From contig NC_072454.1 in NCBI RefSeq assembly GCF_027596085.1, forward strand, positions 26,622,323-26,686,322: DNA of 64,000 nucleotides, in the 5' to 3' direction. The notes under the pieces are model-generated. The model did no database searches and was not told the origin of the DNA. It saw only the letters and a program-made list of their open reading frames with translations. The stretch is from Anoplopoma fimbria. Its lineage: Eukaryota > Chordata > Actinopteri > Perciformes > Anoplopomatidae. This document shows, piece after piece, positions 1 through 9,089 of this stretch. How positions within the stretch are numbered: the first letter of the stretch is position 1; the number at the start of each line of letters is the position of its first letter. The position numbers were made by a program, and so were the translations under genes.

Positions 1-36
1 TATGGCACTGTTATCTGTTATCTATGGCACTGTTAT
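1..36. repeat. Degenerate tandem repeat (unit about 15 bp, left part)
   Basis: Copies of a unit resembling ACTGTTATCTATGGC. The array resumes at 663-730, so the LINE at 37-662 was inserted into it. Confidence 0.7.
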
Positions 37-662
37 GGCCCTCCCAACAAAATCCTCAATAAACTCCAATATGTTCAGAACTCTGCCGCTCGACTGCTCA
101 CCTCCACCCGCCGCTATGAACACATGACCCCGGTCCTACGCAACCTCCACTGGCTCCCGGTCAAATACAGGATAGACTTTAAAATATTACTCACCACCTA
201 CAAAGCCCTAAACAACCTGGCCCCTCCCTACCTTTCAGACCTCCTCCACGCCCCCACCCGTTGCCTCAGGTCCGCCCGCGCAAACACTCTGAAGACCATC
301 AGGACCAAGCGCCGGACCTGGGGTGACAGGGCCTTCTCAGTTGTTGCACCCTCCCTCTGGAACGCCCTCCCCATCCACATCCGTCAGGCTCCCACACTAT
401 CATCATTCAAACAAGCCCTCAAAACCCACCTCTTCAAACCCGCCTTCGCCTGCTAACCCCTGCTCCCTTTCCCTCCCTACCCTCCACTACATGACTCATT
501 CCGCACAGCTTCTCCAGTTTTCTTTTTTACTAAAATGTTCTGTTTGTTTGTTTTGTTTGCTCCTTTGTGTTATTTTTTGTTTTGTTTGTCTTCGCCCTAT
601 GTAAAGCGTCTTTGAGTACCTAGAAAAGCGCTATATAAAATTAAAGTATTATTATTATTATT
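37..662 (+). mobile_element. 5'-truncated L2-type LINE, C-terminal end of ORF2 and 3' tail
   Basis: An open frame from 37 to 456 encodes the C-terminal end typical of fish L2/CR1-group LINEs (HWLPVKYRIDFKILL, then GDRAFSVVAPSLWNALP). It is followed by a 3' untranslated end with GCGCTATATAAA and an ATT-repeat tail up to 662. The 8-bp word ACTGTTAT occurs at 29-36 directly before and at 663-670 directly after, which fits a target-site duplication. Everything upstream (endonuclease and reverse transcriptase core) is missing, as expected from 5' truncation during target-primed reverse transcription. The exact clade (L2 versus Rex1/CR1) is inferred from the peptide only. Confidence 0.85.
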
Positions 663-670
663 ACTGTTAT

Positions 671-1637
671 CTATGGCCCTATAATCCGTTATCTATCCCA
701 CTGTTATCTATCGCACTGTTATCTATCATCATACATTCTCCCAAGTTCAGTTTTCAGATGCCATTTTACAATTCTTTGCCACTTTCATCATATTATTGTC
801 CTCAGTGTTGCACTGATTGTGTCACTTCAGAAGTGGCAATCTTCATTTGTCGTCTTTGCAAGTTTTCAATGATGCAAATCAACCAGCATTTACGGAACAT
901 CATTGTGAAAACATGCCTTGGTTCATCAGGTTTTTTTATTTCCCTGGATTTGCAAAAAGCAGACGTTCTCATTTGGTTGATGTTTGACTATAGAATGCCA
1001 GAAAATGACTGACTACTGTTCATAACAAATAGAATAGAATGACATACAGTGAATGGTGGTGATTTCATCCTTAACACCCACACCTGGCTGTGGCATCTAA
1101 AAATAGCTAGATCCTATAGGAGCATCCTTCAACGCTCATTCAAAGGAAGCGTAGGCATCAAAGACTGGACAGACGTCAGTCTGCTGAAAATGGAAAAGAC
1201 GTGATAAGCAGCATGATACAATGAGGTGAGAATGTGGTGTAAAGTTAGGATTAATCTTAAAACAAGTGTTTTTAAGAGACGACATTCTGTCGGTCTTCAC
1301 TATATTAGCACTAGAGCCCAGGCCCTCTTATGATTGCTGTTATGAACTTAACAACTTTCTGTCAAAAAGTGTGCACTGTTGTCCATACAGACCCACTCAG
1401 TTCTGATAAAATCAGATAATTATTGGCACGCCGGTATAGGGGCCAATAATAGTAATTTATTAATAACTCACAAAAGAGCCACTTAATTTCAATGTGTATT
1501 CAAATCTCAGGCAAAGTCCACCAAAGCAACAAACACTGGAGGACAAAAACTAGTCAAGTTACATTTTATATCCATGTTTGTCCAAAATTACATCACTTCA
1601 TCATTTTACGCTATTAGATATTACGGAAATTGTCAAG
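671..1637. other. Spacer, no gene seen
   Basis: The start continues the 15-bp tandem repeat to about 730. The rest is AT-rich DNA with no recognisable coding, RNA or transposon signature. Confidence 0.5.
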
Positions 1638-1692
1638 ATTAAGATAAGATAAGACAATCCTTTATTAGTCCAGCAGCGGGGAAATTTGCAAT
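1638..1692 (-). repeat. LINE-like 3' terminal stub, copy 1
   Basis: On the minus strand this reads AATTTCCCCGCTG and then a (TTATC)n-like tail. The same end occurs at 17822-17890. The short self-complementary CCCCGCTGC stem followed by a simple-repeat tail resembles the 3' ends of LINEs or their SINE partners. The family was not identified. Confidence 0.5.
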
Positions 1693-2322
1693 TAGCATAT
1701 GATATCTTGAGTTATGGCCAAAAAGGTGTTTTGTGAGATAATGGTTACATTTGACCACCAAATTCTAAACGGTTCTTCCTTGAGGTAGACTTTTTTGACA
1801 AACTCAGATATTGCCTCCATTCGTATCCTGAGATATTGAGTTCATGAGAATGGAATGGACAGACGGATGTGGGGGGACAACCTGAAACACGGCTGCTGCC
1901 GGCACGCAGGCATAATACATTTTTTTTTTTAAGAACATTAAGGAAAGGGTTCAGCTTTAATGTTTCTTTTCCACATGTCCAGTCGGGTAAGTGGGTCCTA
2001 AATCTAGTCGCCCACAGTCAGTTTTTACCTGCCCCTACACAAATTTTATTTTATTTATTATTATTATTTATAAGACAAAAGTTTATTGTGACGTTAAATC
2101 TTAATTTAAGTAAAGGAATTTGGAGTTGACCTACATGCCACACAGTCATTTCCACACGCCTGCCCAATCGCTACTGAGCATGTGCAGCTCTGAACAGAGA
2201 TTGGAAGGAGAGAAGATGGTTCTCTCCTTTGCTACTTCCATCACCAGCTCAGTTCTATTTACCACACATGCCTGACTGGGTATCTATTTGCCCTACAGTA
2301 TGAATTTTGACTATACCGTGTT
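1693..2322. other. Spacer, no gene seen
   Basis: No coding or RNA feature is recognised. A short T-run and ATT-rich stretches are the only low-complexity sequence. Confidence 0.4.
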
Positions 2323-2462
2323 TAGTGGTGCAAAGGATCATAAAACTCATGGTTCGGATCGTATCACGGATCAGAGCCACAGATCAGCACAAAAGAAAAA
2401 AGAGAGCAAATTTAACTTTTAGATCCCTGGTCACAAGAAGGCAATTAAACACAAAAGGCAAT

Positions 2463-2612
2463 TCAGGGAAAATTATCTTTATTAAACACGACACCAATGG
2501 GCCTCATATCCTGAGCAATAAAATTGACAATTCCTTCTGTGATCTCATGTTTGCGTTTGGATGATAGAGGAGGCTTAACATCAGCTGGTCTGGGTGTATC
2601 GGAGGGATCCTG
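2463..2612 (-). pseudogene. hAT transposase fragment after the BED finger
   Basis: The minus-strand translation contains SSKRKHEITEGIVNFIAQ followed by DMRPIGVV. This is the conserved helix directly after the BED finger in hAT/ZBED transposases. It ends at a stop (2463-2465) where an intact transposase would continue, so it is a truncated remnant. Confidence 0.75.
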
Positions 2613-2699
2613 CAGTTATAAAACGAATAAACGATTATTAGACTAAAATATTGAAATATGTTTAATATGATATTAATAGGCTATAATATTGAAATATTA

Positions 2700-2806
2700 C
2701 CGTTTTTAGATGATACGCCATGTTTGTAGTCGAGCTGTGATATGCAAACTGTTGTTTGCAAATTTTACATTCGACTTTTTTCCCGCCATCTATTTTGGAA
2801 AGATTC
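2700..2806 (-). pseudogene. BED zinc-finger exon remnant of the hAT transposase
   Basis: The minus-strand translation gives VECKICKQQFAYHSS and then TTNMAYHLKT, with the two Cys and the final His of a BED-type finger. A GT follows the LKT codons, consistent with a splice donor. The Ser-rich sequence immediately before the finger is what became the neighbouring minisatellite. Confidence 0.75.
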
Positions 2807-3105
2807 TGTGACATGGATGTAGAGGAGGAGGACTCACTGATGTCTGTGACATGGATGTAGAGGAGGAGGACTCACTGATGTCTGTGACATGGATGGTAGA
2901 GGAGGAGGACTCACTGATGTCTGTGACATGGATGGTAGAGGAGGAGGACTCACTGATGTCTGTGACATGGATGTAGAGGAGGAGGACTCACTGATGTCTG
3001 TGACATGGATGTAGAGGAGGAGGACTCACTGATGTCTGTGACATGGATGTAGAGGAGGAGGACTCACTGATGTCTGTGACATGGATGGTAGAGGAGGAGG
3101 ACTCA
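2807..3105. repeat. 38/39-bp minisatellite, 8 copies
   Basis: Eight head-to-tail copies of a unit starting TGTGACATGGATG. Units are 38 bp, or 39 bp where an extra G is present. The last copy is partial. The minus strand of one unit encodes the Ser-rich linker that precedes the BED finger. Confidence 0.95.
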
Positions 3106-3359
3106 AATGAAATGAAAAATGAAAACGCTCAAAATAAAAATAAATATTCAGCAATTAAACCACCGGACGTTGAATAACATGGACCTTCTTCAATCTACCT
3201 GTCTCTAGTGGGTTGGGCTAATCCAAAATAGTGAAAACAAGGGGGGTGTTCTCTGAAGACAGGCTGTTTTCTGTGAAACAGGGCTCTGAAAACACCCCCA
3301 TTAGCACTTGGTACTTTCCTCCTGATGACGACTTTATGAAATTAACACGGCAAAAAATC

Positions 3360-3438
3360 GACCAATCAGAATTTTGGTCGACCCAGAACGTATCGACCAA
3401 TAAGTCGACCAGTCGACTAGGACTTTACAGCCCTACAA
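3360..3438. mobile_element. Nested hAT-like terminal end
   Basis: The stretch with repeated TCGACCAATAAG and ending ACTTTACAGCCCTA looks like the terminal inverted repeat of a second non-autonomous hAT element inside the first. The partner end near 3210 is too degraded to place. Confidence 0.45.
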
Positions 3439-3629
3439 TGTAACATCATCAGAGATCGGCGTCTAGAAAAGCATAAATGGTTCTGTTCTCATATCTTACT
3501 GAATATAGGGGAAAACAATTGTGATGGTTAACGTTAAACTGTGTAATTAATTACACGGTTTACATGACGAACCGTGAGGGGGGGGGATCAGTACGGATCA
3601 CGGATCAACAGTGGTCCATTACACCACTA

Positions 3630-4188
3630 ACCTGCAGAGCCTAGAGATGCACCAATCTTGCATTGTATTTCCATCGTCAGTAGCAGGTTTAAGTCCACAT
3701 GTGGACTTGTAACAAGGTGGTTTAGAATCTTTCAAAGTGAAATCCTCCACTAACCCCAGGGCAGCAGGGTTTTAATACTCTCGTCCTCATACCAAAACAC
3801 TATCTCTCGGTGAAAACCACCCCGGGCCTTCCTCTTAATCATCAAGTGTCAGACGTAAGATGCTCTCAGGACAGAAGCCGGCCTACACAGGTCAGCACTA
3901 ACTGGGTCTCCATTCAGGAGGGAAAATGAATAAGTCAGAGAGGGAAAACTTGTTTGAATTCTACTGGGATACCAATTGTTAGGATGAATATAATATTAAA
4001 ATGAAATACAATTATTAGGACTCAAAAAATATGCAAAGCCAAACTGTTTGGCTGCTTCCACATTAAAAAAAAAAGATAAGTGTTATGATATGGTAGTTAT
4101 GCCTGTTGATCCAGGACAATTTTCCTAAACATGGAATCACAAGCCTCAAGAATCTTCCTGCAATAACTCTGGCTGAATTCAAATAGAT
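3630..4188. other. Spacer, no gene seen
   Basis: Unique-looking DNA with no coding, RNA or transposon signature recognised. Confidence 0.4.
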
Positions 4189-4366
4189 TTATTAGATATT
4201 ATCAATCTGTCTTTACTAGCGGGCCATGTACCACAGTCTTTCAAACTAGCTGTAAATAAACCTCTTCTTAAGAAACCCACTCTTGATCCAGAGGTGTTGG
4301 CTAACTATAGACCTGTATCTAACCTTCCCTTCCTCTCTAAGATCCTTAAGAAAGCAGTCCTTTAAC
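4189..4366 (+). mobile_element. L2-type LINE reverse transcriptase fragment
   Basis: One open frame encodes [18 protein letters not shown] and later [15 protein letters not shown], the start of the reverse-transcriptase domain of fish L2 elements. The frame is lost at both sides. This is a different segment from the C-terminal piece at 37-662, so it is an independent insertion. Confidence 0.8.
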
Positions 4367-4534
4367 TCCCAGATAAAACAAATGCAGAAAGTTGGCACAT
4401 CCTGTCTCAAAACAATGCAGAAACGTTAGTACATGCGATGCATGTACTGACAATAACTAAATTAAACTCACCAACGCATTAAATAGTCAGGCCCCATCAG
4501 ATGTTAAAGGGCTCATGGTACCCTATTACCCTAC

Positions 4535-4670
4535 ACACAAGATGGCAACAGCCAAAAAACAATCCAAGATGGCGATGGCCAAAATGCCGAACTAATGGCA
4601 GTCCACAAACCAATGGGTGGCGTCAAGGTGACAAGGTCCACTTCTTATTTACAGTCTATGACCAAAGCCC
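4535..4670 (+). repeat. Partial copy of a fish interspersed repeat (family B)
   Basis: It contains CAATGGGTGGCGTCAAGGTG and GTCCACTTCTTATTTACAG. Related copies occur at 40000-40262 in the same orientation and 61010-61475 in the opposite one. Confidence 0.6.
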
Positions 4671-4894
4671 CCTGCACAGTGGGTTTCATACCCTCTGCAG
4701 GGTTTTCCCTGTGAGAACATTGTGTCTTCTGTCTCCAGACCGCCAGGGAAATTTGAGAATTGTGCTTTTCATATCAGAAGGAATCTGACTGTGACGGTCT
4801 CAATGTAGCAAGAGGACATGGACACCTTTTACAGCATTTAGAAGCTGCTGCTGCTGCCTGCCCTCATGTTTCATGTCAGAGTTAAAGGGGGAAG

Positions 4895-5051
4895 ATGAAC
4901 ATTGCTCTCACTCTGTCTGTCTCTATCTTGGTCTTTATCTGTCTGTCTCTGTCTCCATCTGTCTCTCTGTGTCTCACTCTCTCGCTCCTTCTCTCTGTCT
5001 GTGTCTGTCCTGCTTTCAATCTCTCTGTCTCTGTCCATGTCTCTCTCTCTT
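4895..5051 (+). repeat. Degenerate (CTGT/CT)n tract
   Basis: Long pyrimidine-rich simple repeat of TCTGTCTC-type units. Its open frames are an artefact of the repeat. Confidence 0.9.
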
Positions 5052-5115
5052 TCAATTCAATGAGACTTTACTGTCATGACCATATTATGACACAGTGTTG
5101 GCAAAGCACATTGTA
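5052..5115 (-). repeat. LINE 3' tail fragment (same family as 9090-9645)
   Basis: The reverse complement carries GGTCATGACAGTAAAG and ends in TCATTGAATTGAA. This matches the tail of the Tx1-like element ending near 9640. Confidence 0.55.
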
Positions 5116-5269
5116 CTGTACAAGGCCGTACAAACACGGTAAAGCATGGTGGGGGGAGGGGTCACTGTTCATCAAAGTGGGGCAGGTAAGGACACCCTGC
5201 AGCTCTCTGTGTGCTCTCCCAACAGGACTGGGATTTTGGTATTTTTTGGTAAAAGGGTCAAATTTGGGA

Positions 5270-5281
5270 TGTTTGTATTCA
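5270..5281. repeat. Target-site duplication, left copy
   Basis: TGTTTGTATTCA, repeated exactly at 5730-5741. It abuts the simple-repeat tail of the SINE. Confidence 0.9.
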
Positions 5282-5621
5282 TCCATCCATCCATCCATCT
5301 TCCGTAACCGCTTATCCAGTTAAGGGTCGCGATCCCAGCTGTCATTGGGTGAAGGCAGGGTACACCCTAGACTGTCACAGGGCAGACATATATAGACAGA
5401 CAACCACTCACACTCACATTCACACTCAATTTCAGAGTCATCAATGAACCTAACCTGCATGTCTTTGGACTGTGGGAGGAAGCCGGAGAACCCGGAGAGA
5501 ACCCACGCTGACACGGGGAGAACATGCAAACTCCACACAGAAGGTTGTCTAGTCCGGGAATTGAACCCGGGCCCCTCTTGCTGTGAGGCGACAGTGCTAA
5601 CCACTACACCACCGTGCAGCC
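5282..5621 (-). mobile_element. tRNA-derived SINE with (GATG)n tail
   Basis: Read on the minus strand it starts GGCTGCACGGTGGTGTAG and carries a pol III A box (TGGTGTAGTGG) and B box (GGTTCAATTCC) at tRNA-like spacing. The body continues through TTTGCATGTTCTCCCCGTG and ends GGATAAGCGG followed by a (GATG)n tail at 5282-5304. Its last about 45 bases resemble the 3' end of the Rex3-like LINE at 49429, which suggests mobilisation by that enzyme. Its 5' end is joined directly to a U6 copy (5622-5729). The family name was not assigned. Confidence 0.9.
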
Positions 5622-5729
5622 AAAAATGTGGAAATGCTTCACGAATTTGCATGTCATCCTTTCGCAGGGGCCATGCTAATCTTCTCTGTATTGTTTCCAA
5701 TTTATTATATGTGTTGCCTTAGCAAGCAC
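5622..5729 (-). ncRNA. U6 snRNA retrocopy (full length, fused to SINE)
   Basis: The minus strand contains the U6 core from the ACAGAG box through AGATTAGCATGGCCCCTGCG, then GATGACATGCAAATTCGTGA, and ends in a T-run that corresponds to the U6 3' end. The 5' end GTGCTTGCTAAGG matches the U6 5' stem-loop with several substitutions, including two where the canonical loop has TTC. At about 108 nt it is full length. It lacks an identified snRNA promoter and is bounded on its 5' side by a target-site duplication, so it is a retrocopy, not a functional U6 gene. Confidence 0.9.
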
Positions 5730-5741
5730 TGTTTGTATTCA
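5730..5741. repeat. Target-site duplication, right copy
   Basis: TGTTTGTATTCA, identical to 5270-5281. It starts at the base adjoining the first nucleotide of the U6 copy. Confidence 0.9.
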
Positions 5742-6409
5742 AATTTAGGGAAATATTGACTTGGAACTGGCTGGAGTTTGGAGCCTTCTGTGGTCCACCT
5801 CCGTCTCCACATTGTAATCCTTGCACATCTGGCAAAAGTGCTGCTCCTTGGGGAGATACGACTTCTTGTATTGTTCTGTCTCGATGGCCAGGTTGTGCAC
5901 ACTGAGTCTGTACTTTGTAAAGTTAGTTCTTGGTCAGTCACTGTGGTTAGATTACCTGCCACACTCTACTGTCTTTTAGGGACAGATAGCAATGCATTTT
6001 GCTTTGTGCTTTTGTTATGCGTTCTAATTGTTGTGAAGTTTTGTTTCTGCTGTGTTATAATTTGGTAGACTCTAATGGATCTGTTGTCAGACTGGTCCTG
6101 GGACTGAACAGGGTTAGAAAGTAGCCTAAGCCTCAGGACCAGCTTAGTGAGGGGACTCCTTTCTTGGGGTGTTGGGGTCACTGTTTTTTAGATAAAGATG
6201 ATATTTGATTGCTATATTTTGGATTAGGATGTATAATGTTTTTTTCTGTGCACCTGCACGATGCTTTCGCAGGACTCTAAATGCATAATGTCAACTGGAT
6301 GTTTGTCCAATTGGGCCAAATTATTGTAAGAGAGAGCACTCCATGTCTCTCTACCACAGAGGAGAATTGCTTCTAAGACAGAGTCAAATCATTTGAGCCG
6401 TATTCACAT
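5742..6409. other. Spacer, no gene seen
   Basis: Apart from short open frames there is no recognisable coding or repeat signature. Confidence 0.4.
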
Positions 6410-6429
6410 TGGAATTTGGGACTTTTTAT

Positions 6430-6661
6430 TGCACAGAATGACATGGCTGTCCAGAGACCAGTGGGTATGTGGGAGGTAGAGACTGAGATGCACAAGAGTC
6501 ACAATATGAAGTCACTGTATTAAACTGCAGTGTGCAGTATTGTAATATTTTGGACTGTATCAGTATAACCTGCATATGACATCTGTGTATTTAATATTTA
6601 ATATGTGTATTCTGTAAAATGCTTTGGCAACAACATATTTTGAATTGGATTAGAGTGAGAT

Positions 6662-6712
<51 letters not shown>

Positions 6713-6735
6713 ATGAATGGGTTGGTTAAGAGCAG
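6430..6735 (+). repeat. Shorter copy of a local duplication containing a LINE tail
   Basis: It shares GACATGGCTGTCCAGAGACC, the run through GCATATGACATCTGTGTATT, and the flank GGTTGGTTAAGAGCAG with 9205-9680. Relative to that copy it lacks about 190 bp after GAGATGCAC and about 25 bp of the LINE tail. Confidence 0.8.
6664..6708 (+). repeat. (GA)n microsatellite
   Basis: Uninterrupted AG dinucleotide run. Confidence 0.98.
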
Positions 6736-7111
6736 CATTTATTTATCTCAATCCTTTTTACTAGAATACAGGGCAGCATTTTCAAAATGATCGATAAAAT
6801 CACGCAAGACTTGATCAAAGGTTAGGTAAACAGAACAGAATCTGGCCGTGCACATGGTGCCCACTTTTACAATTTCATCTCTTCAGTTCTCATGCAGGTC
6901 TAAATTCAGGCACTAAGTATTGAGGTTCCATACCCAAGAACCTATGGTACTGCTCACTACAGGAGAACTGAGTGATGTTCACCAGTAACACACATGCAAC
7001 TGAACTCAGCCATAACACTTCATCTGGTGTGGAAATGCAGAAATACACCCCAGGCCTCACTCAACAAGCTGCTCTTCAGTTATTCGAAATAATTCACTAG
7101 AAACCACGCAT

Positions 7112-7113
<2 letters not shown>

Positions 7114-7198
<85 letters not shown>
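7114..7198 (+). repeat. (CA)n microsatellite
   Basis: About 42 CA dinucleotides without interruption. Confidence 0.98.
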
Positions 7199-7199
<1 letters not shown>

Positions 7200-7281
7200 G
7201 TATTTGACTTCATCCAGTGCTTGAACTCGTCACTGAGCAGCAACAGTTGCTCAGTAGATGTGAGATGTGAGCTTCCTCTCA

Positions 7282-7932
7282 GGTAGATGTGTATGCAGAC
7301 TGTAGGTGTATGCAGACTGTAGATGTATGCAGACTGTAGATGTATGCAGACTGTAGATGTATGCAGACTGTAGGATGTATGCAGACTGTAGGTGTATGCA
7401 GACTGTAGATGTATGCAGACTGTAGATGTATGCAGACTGTAGTGTATGCAGACTGTGCAGACTGTAGATGTATGCAGACTGTAGGTGTATGCAGACTGTA
7501 GATGTATGCAGACTGTAGTGTATGCAGACAGACTGTAGTAGATGTATGCAGACTGTAGATGTATGCAGACTGTAGATGTATGCAGACTGTAGGTGTATGC
7601 AGACTGTAGATGTATGCAGACTGTAGGTGTATGCAGACTGTAGATGTATGCAGACTGTAGATGTATGCAGACTGTAGATGTATGCAGACTGTAGGTGTAT
7701 GCAGACTGTAGGTGTATGCAGACTGTAGATGTATGTGTATGCAGACTGTAGATGTATGCAGACTGTAGATGTATGCAGACTGTAGATGTATGCAGACAGT
7801 AGATGTATGCAGACTGTAGATGTATGCAGACTGTGTAGCAGACTGTAGATGTATGCAGACTGTAGATGTATGCAGACTGTAGATGTATGCAGACTGTAGG
7901 TGTATGCAGACTGTAGATGTATGCAGACTGTA
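7282..7932. repeat. 17-bp minisatellite, about 38 units
   Basis: Tandem copies of GATGTATGCAGACTGTA, with frequent GGTG variants and a few shortened units. The minus strand is open across nearly the whole array in two frames only because the unit lacks a stop. This is not a gene. Confidence 0.97.
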
Positions 7933-8079
7933 TCGGTCAGCAGACGTCCCTGAGACGTTGACGTTACCGTCACACTGCTGACAACACACCAGGTGGACCG
8001 TCGTTGTTACTACTGAAGCACACACGTTGACGTACACCTGGTGTCGTCATAGCTCGGTGCCGTCACACAGACCAGGTCT

Positions 8080-8540
8080 CTGATGGGGAGATGCTAACGG
8101 CTAGCTCTGTTAGTCTCTAACGCTAACGCTAGCACAGCTACCAGCCTCCAGAGGACCAGGACCTGTGGACGAACCCGGGACCGGGACCTTCTTCGCGTTC
8201 TGCTCCGTCCATTGAGCGGACGTGTCCATACGTTGCCAAGCCGATGAGACAGGTTCCCAGTCCCCCCAGTCCCACAGCGTTAGCCGCTGGGACCACTGGG
8301 ATCTGAGAGCAGCTAGCGTTAGCTGCTGATGCTAACGCTACCTAACGCTGCACCTTAACGAGGCAGTCACAGCAGTGAAGTGTGTCAGTGGTTTGTGGAC
8401 TCACCTGTATTCGTCCTCAGCAGACACCAACAGACAGCAGAGAGGAGAGAAGAAGCTCCAGCGATAAGTTAACAGTGAACTTCAGCACATCGCCGCTTGT
8501 CTGCCATCTTGGATCTACTGGAACCCTGGACTCAACCAAG
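8080..8540 (-). promoter_or_regulatory. Candidate minus-strand promoter and first exon of an unseen gene
   Basis: This block is richer in CpG and GCTAGC/GCTAAC words than its surroundings, as around many fish 5' ends. On the minus strand AAGATGGCAGACAAGCGGC (near 8511) is followed by a stop after 12 codons, and a good donor ACAG|GTGAGTCC lies at 8405. The region could be a 5' UTR exon for a gene continuing left, but no further exon of it is recognisable between 1 and 8 kb. Confidence 0.3.
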
Positions 8541-8562
8541 CTGCTCACCGGGGGGGGGGGTC

Positions 8563-8563
<1 letters not shown>

Positions 8564-8628
<65 letters not shown>

Positions 8629-8632
8629 GTTC

Positions 8633-8670
<38 letters not shown>
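8564..8670 (+). repeat. (CA)n microsatellite, two blocks
   Basis: CA runs at 8564-8626 and 8638-8670, separated by ATGTTCATCTAC, which recurs after the second block. The 74-bp pattern may itself be a duplication. Confidence 0.95.
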
Positions 8671-8674
<4 letters not shown>

Positions 8675-8749
8675 TGTTCATCTACACGGAACACAACCCA
8701 GAGGAAGGCGGTGTATGCTGTGCGAGAATAAGATGTACCTTTTCTTTTG

Positions 8750-8758
<9 letters not shown>

Positions 8759-8806
<48 letters not shown>
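8759..8806 (+). repeat. (TA)n microsatellite
   Basis: About 24 TA dinucleotides. It directly abuts the Tc1-type element. Confidence 0.97.
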
Positions 8807-8809
<3 letters not shown>

Positions 8810-8964
8810 TACCAGTCAAAAGTTTGGACACACCTTTTTCTACATTGTAGATTAATATTGAAGACATCCAAACTATGAAGGAACACATATGGAATTATGT
8901 GGTAAACAAACAAATGCTCAACAAACCAGTTCAAAGTAGTTGAATGAGAAGGTGACTGGTACTG
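8807..8964. mobile_element. 158-bp Tc1/mariner-type MITE
   Basis: It begins CAGTACCAGTCAAAAGTTTG and ends GTGACTGGTACTG. The terminal inverted repeat is about 11 bp (CAGTACCAGTC) and both sides carry TA, the Tc1/mariner target. It has no coding capacity. Confidence 0.8.
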
Positions 8965-9089
8965 TATATATATACACACACACACTCTAACGCAGTTTCC
9001 CATCAGCACTGATTCAAGACAAAACAAAAGAATAAAATAAATGAAATTAGTCCCTATATGTACACATTGGATAAATGAAACAACAAAAG

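Larger units (their letters stand above)
2323..3629 (-). mobile_element. Degenerate hAT-superfamily transposon with transposase remnants
   Basis: The ends are imperfect inverted repeats: TAGTGGTGCAAAGGA at 2323 and, on the opposite strand, TAGTGGTGTAATGGA ending at 3629. Inside, on the minus strand, are a BED-type zinc-finger exon (2700-2806) and a second transposase piece (2463-2612), in the right order for a ZBED/hAT transposase. No convincing 8-bp target duplication remains. A minisatellite (2807-3105) and a second hAT-like end (3360-3438) lie inside it. The catalytic region is absent, so the copy is dead. Confidence 0.75.

Noticed and set aside
2807..3105. CRISPR-like regular array
   Set aside because: Units are directly contiguous without unique spacers, and the genome is eukaryotic; it is a minisatellite.
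5622..5729. Functional U6 snRNA gene
   Set aside because: Substitutions in the 5' stem-loop, no visible snRNA promoter, and a target-site duplication at its 5' base show it is a retrocopy.
7251..8037. Two overlapping long minus-strand open frames
   Set aside because: They are produced by the 17-bp minisatellite, which lacks stops; no protein family matches.
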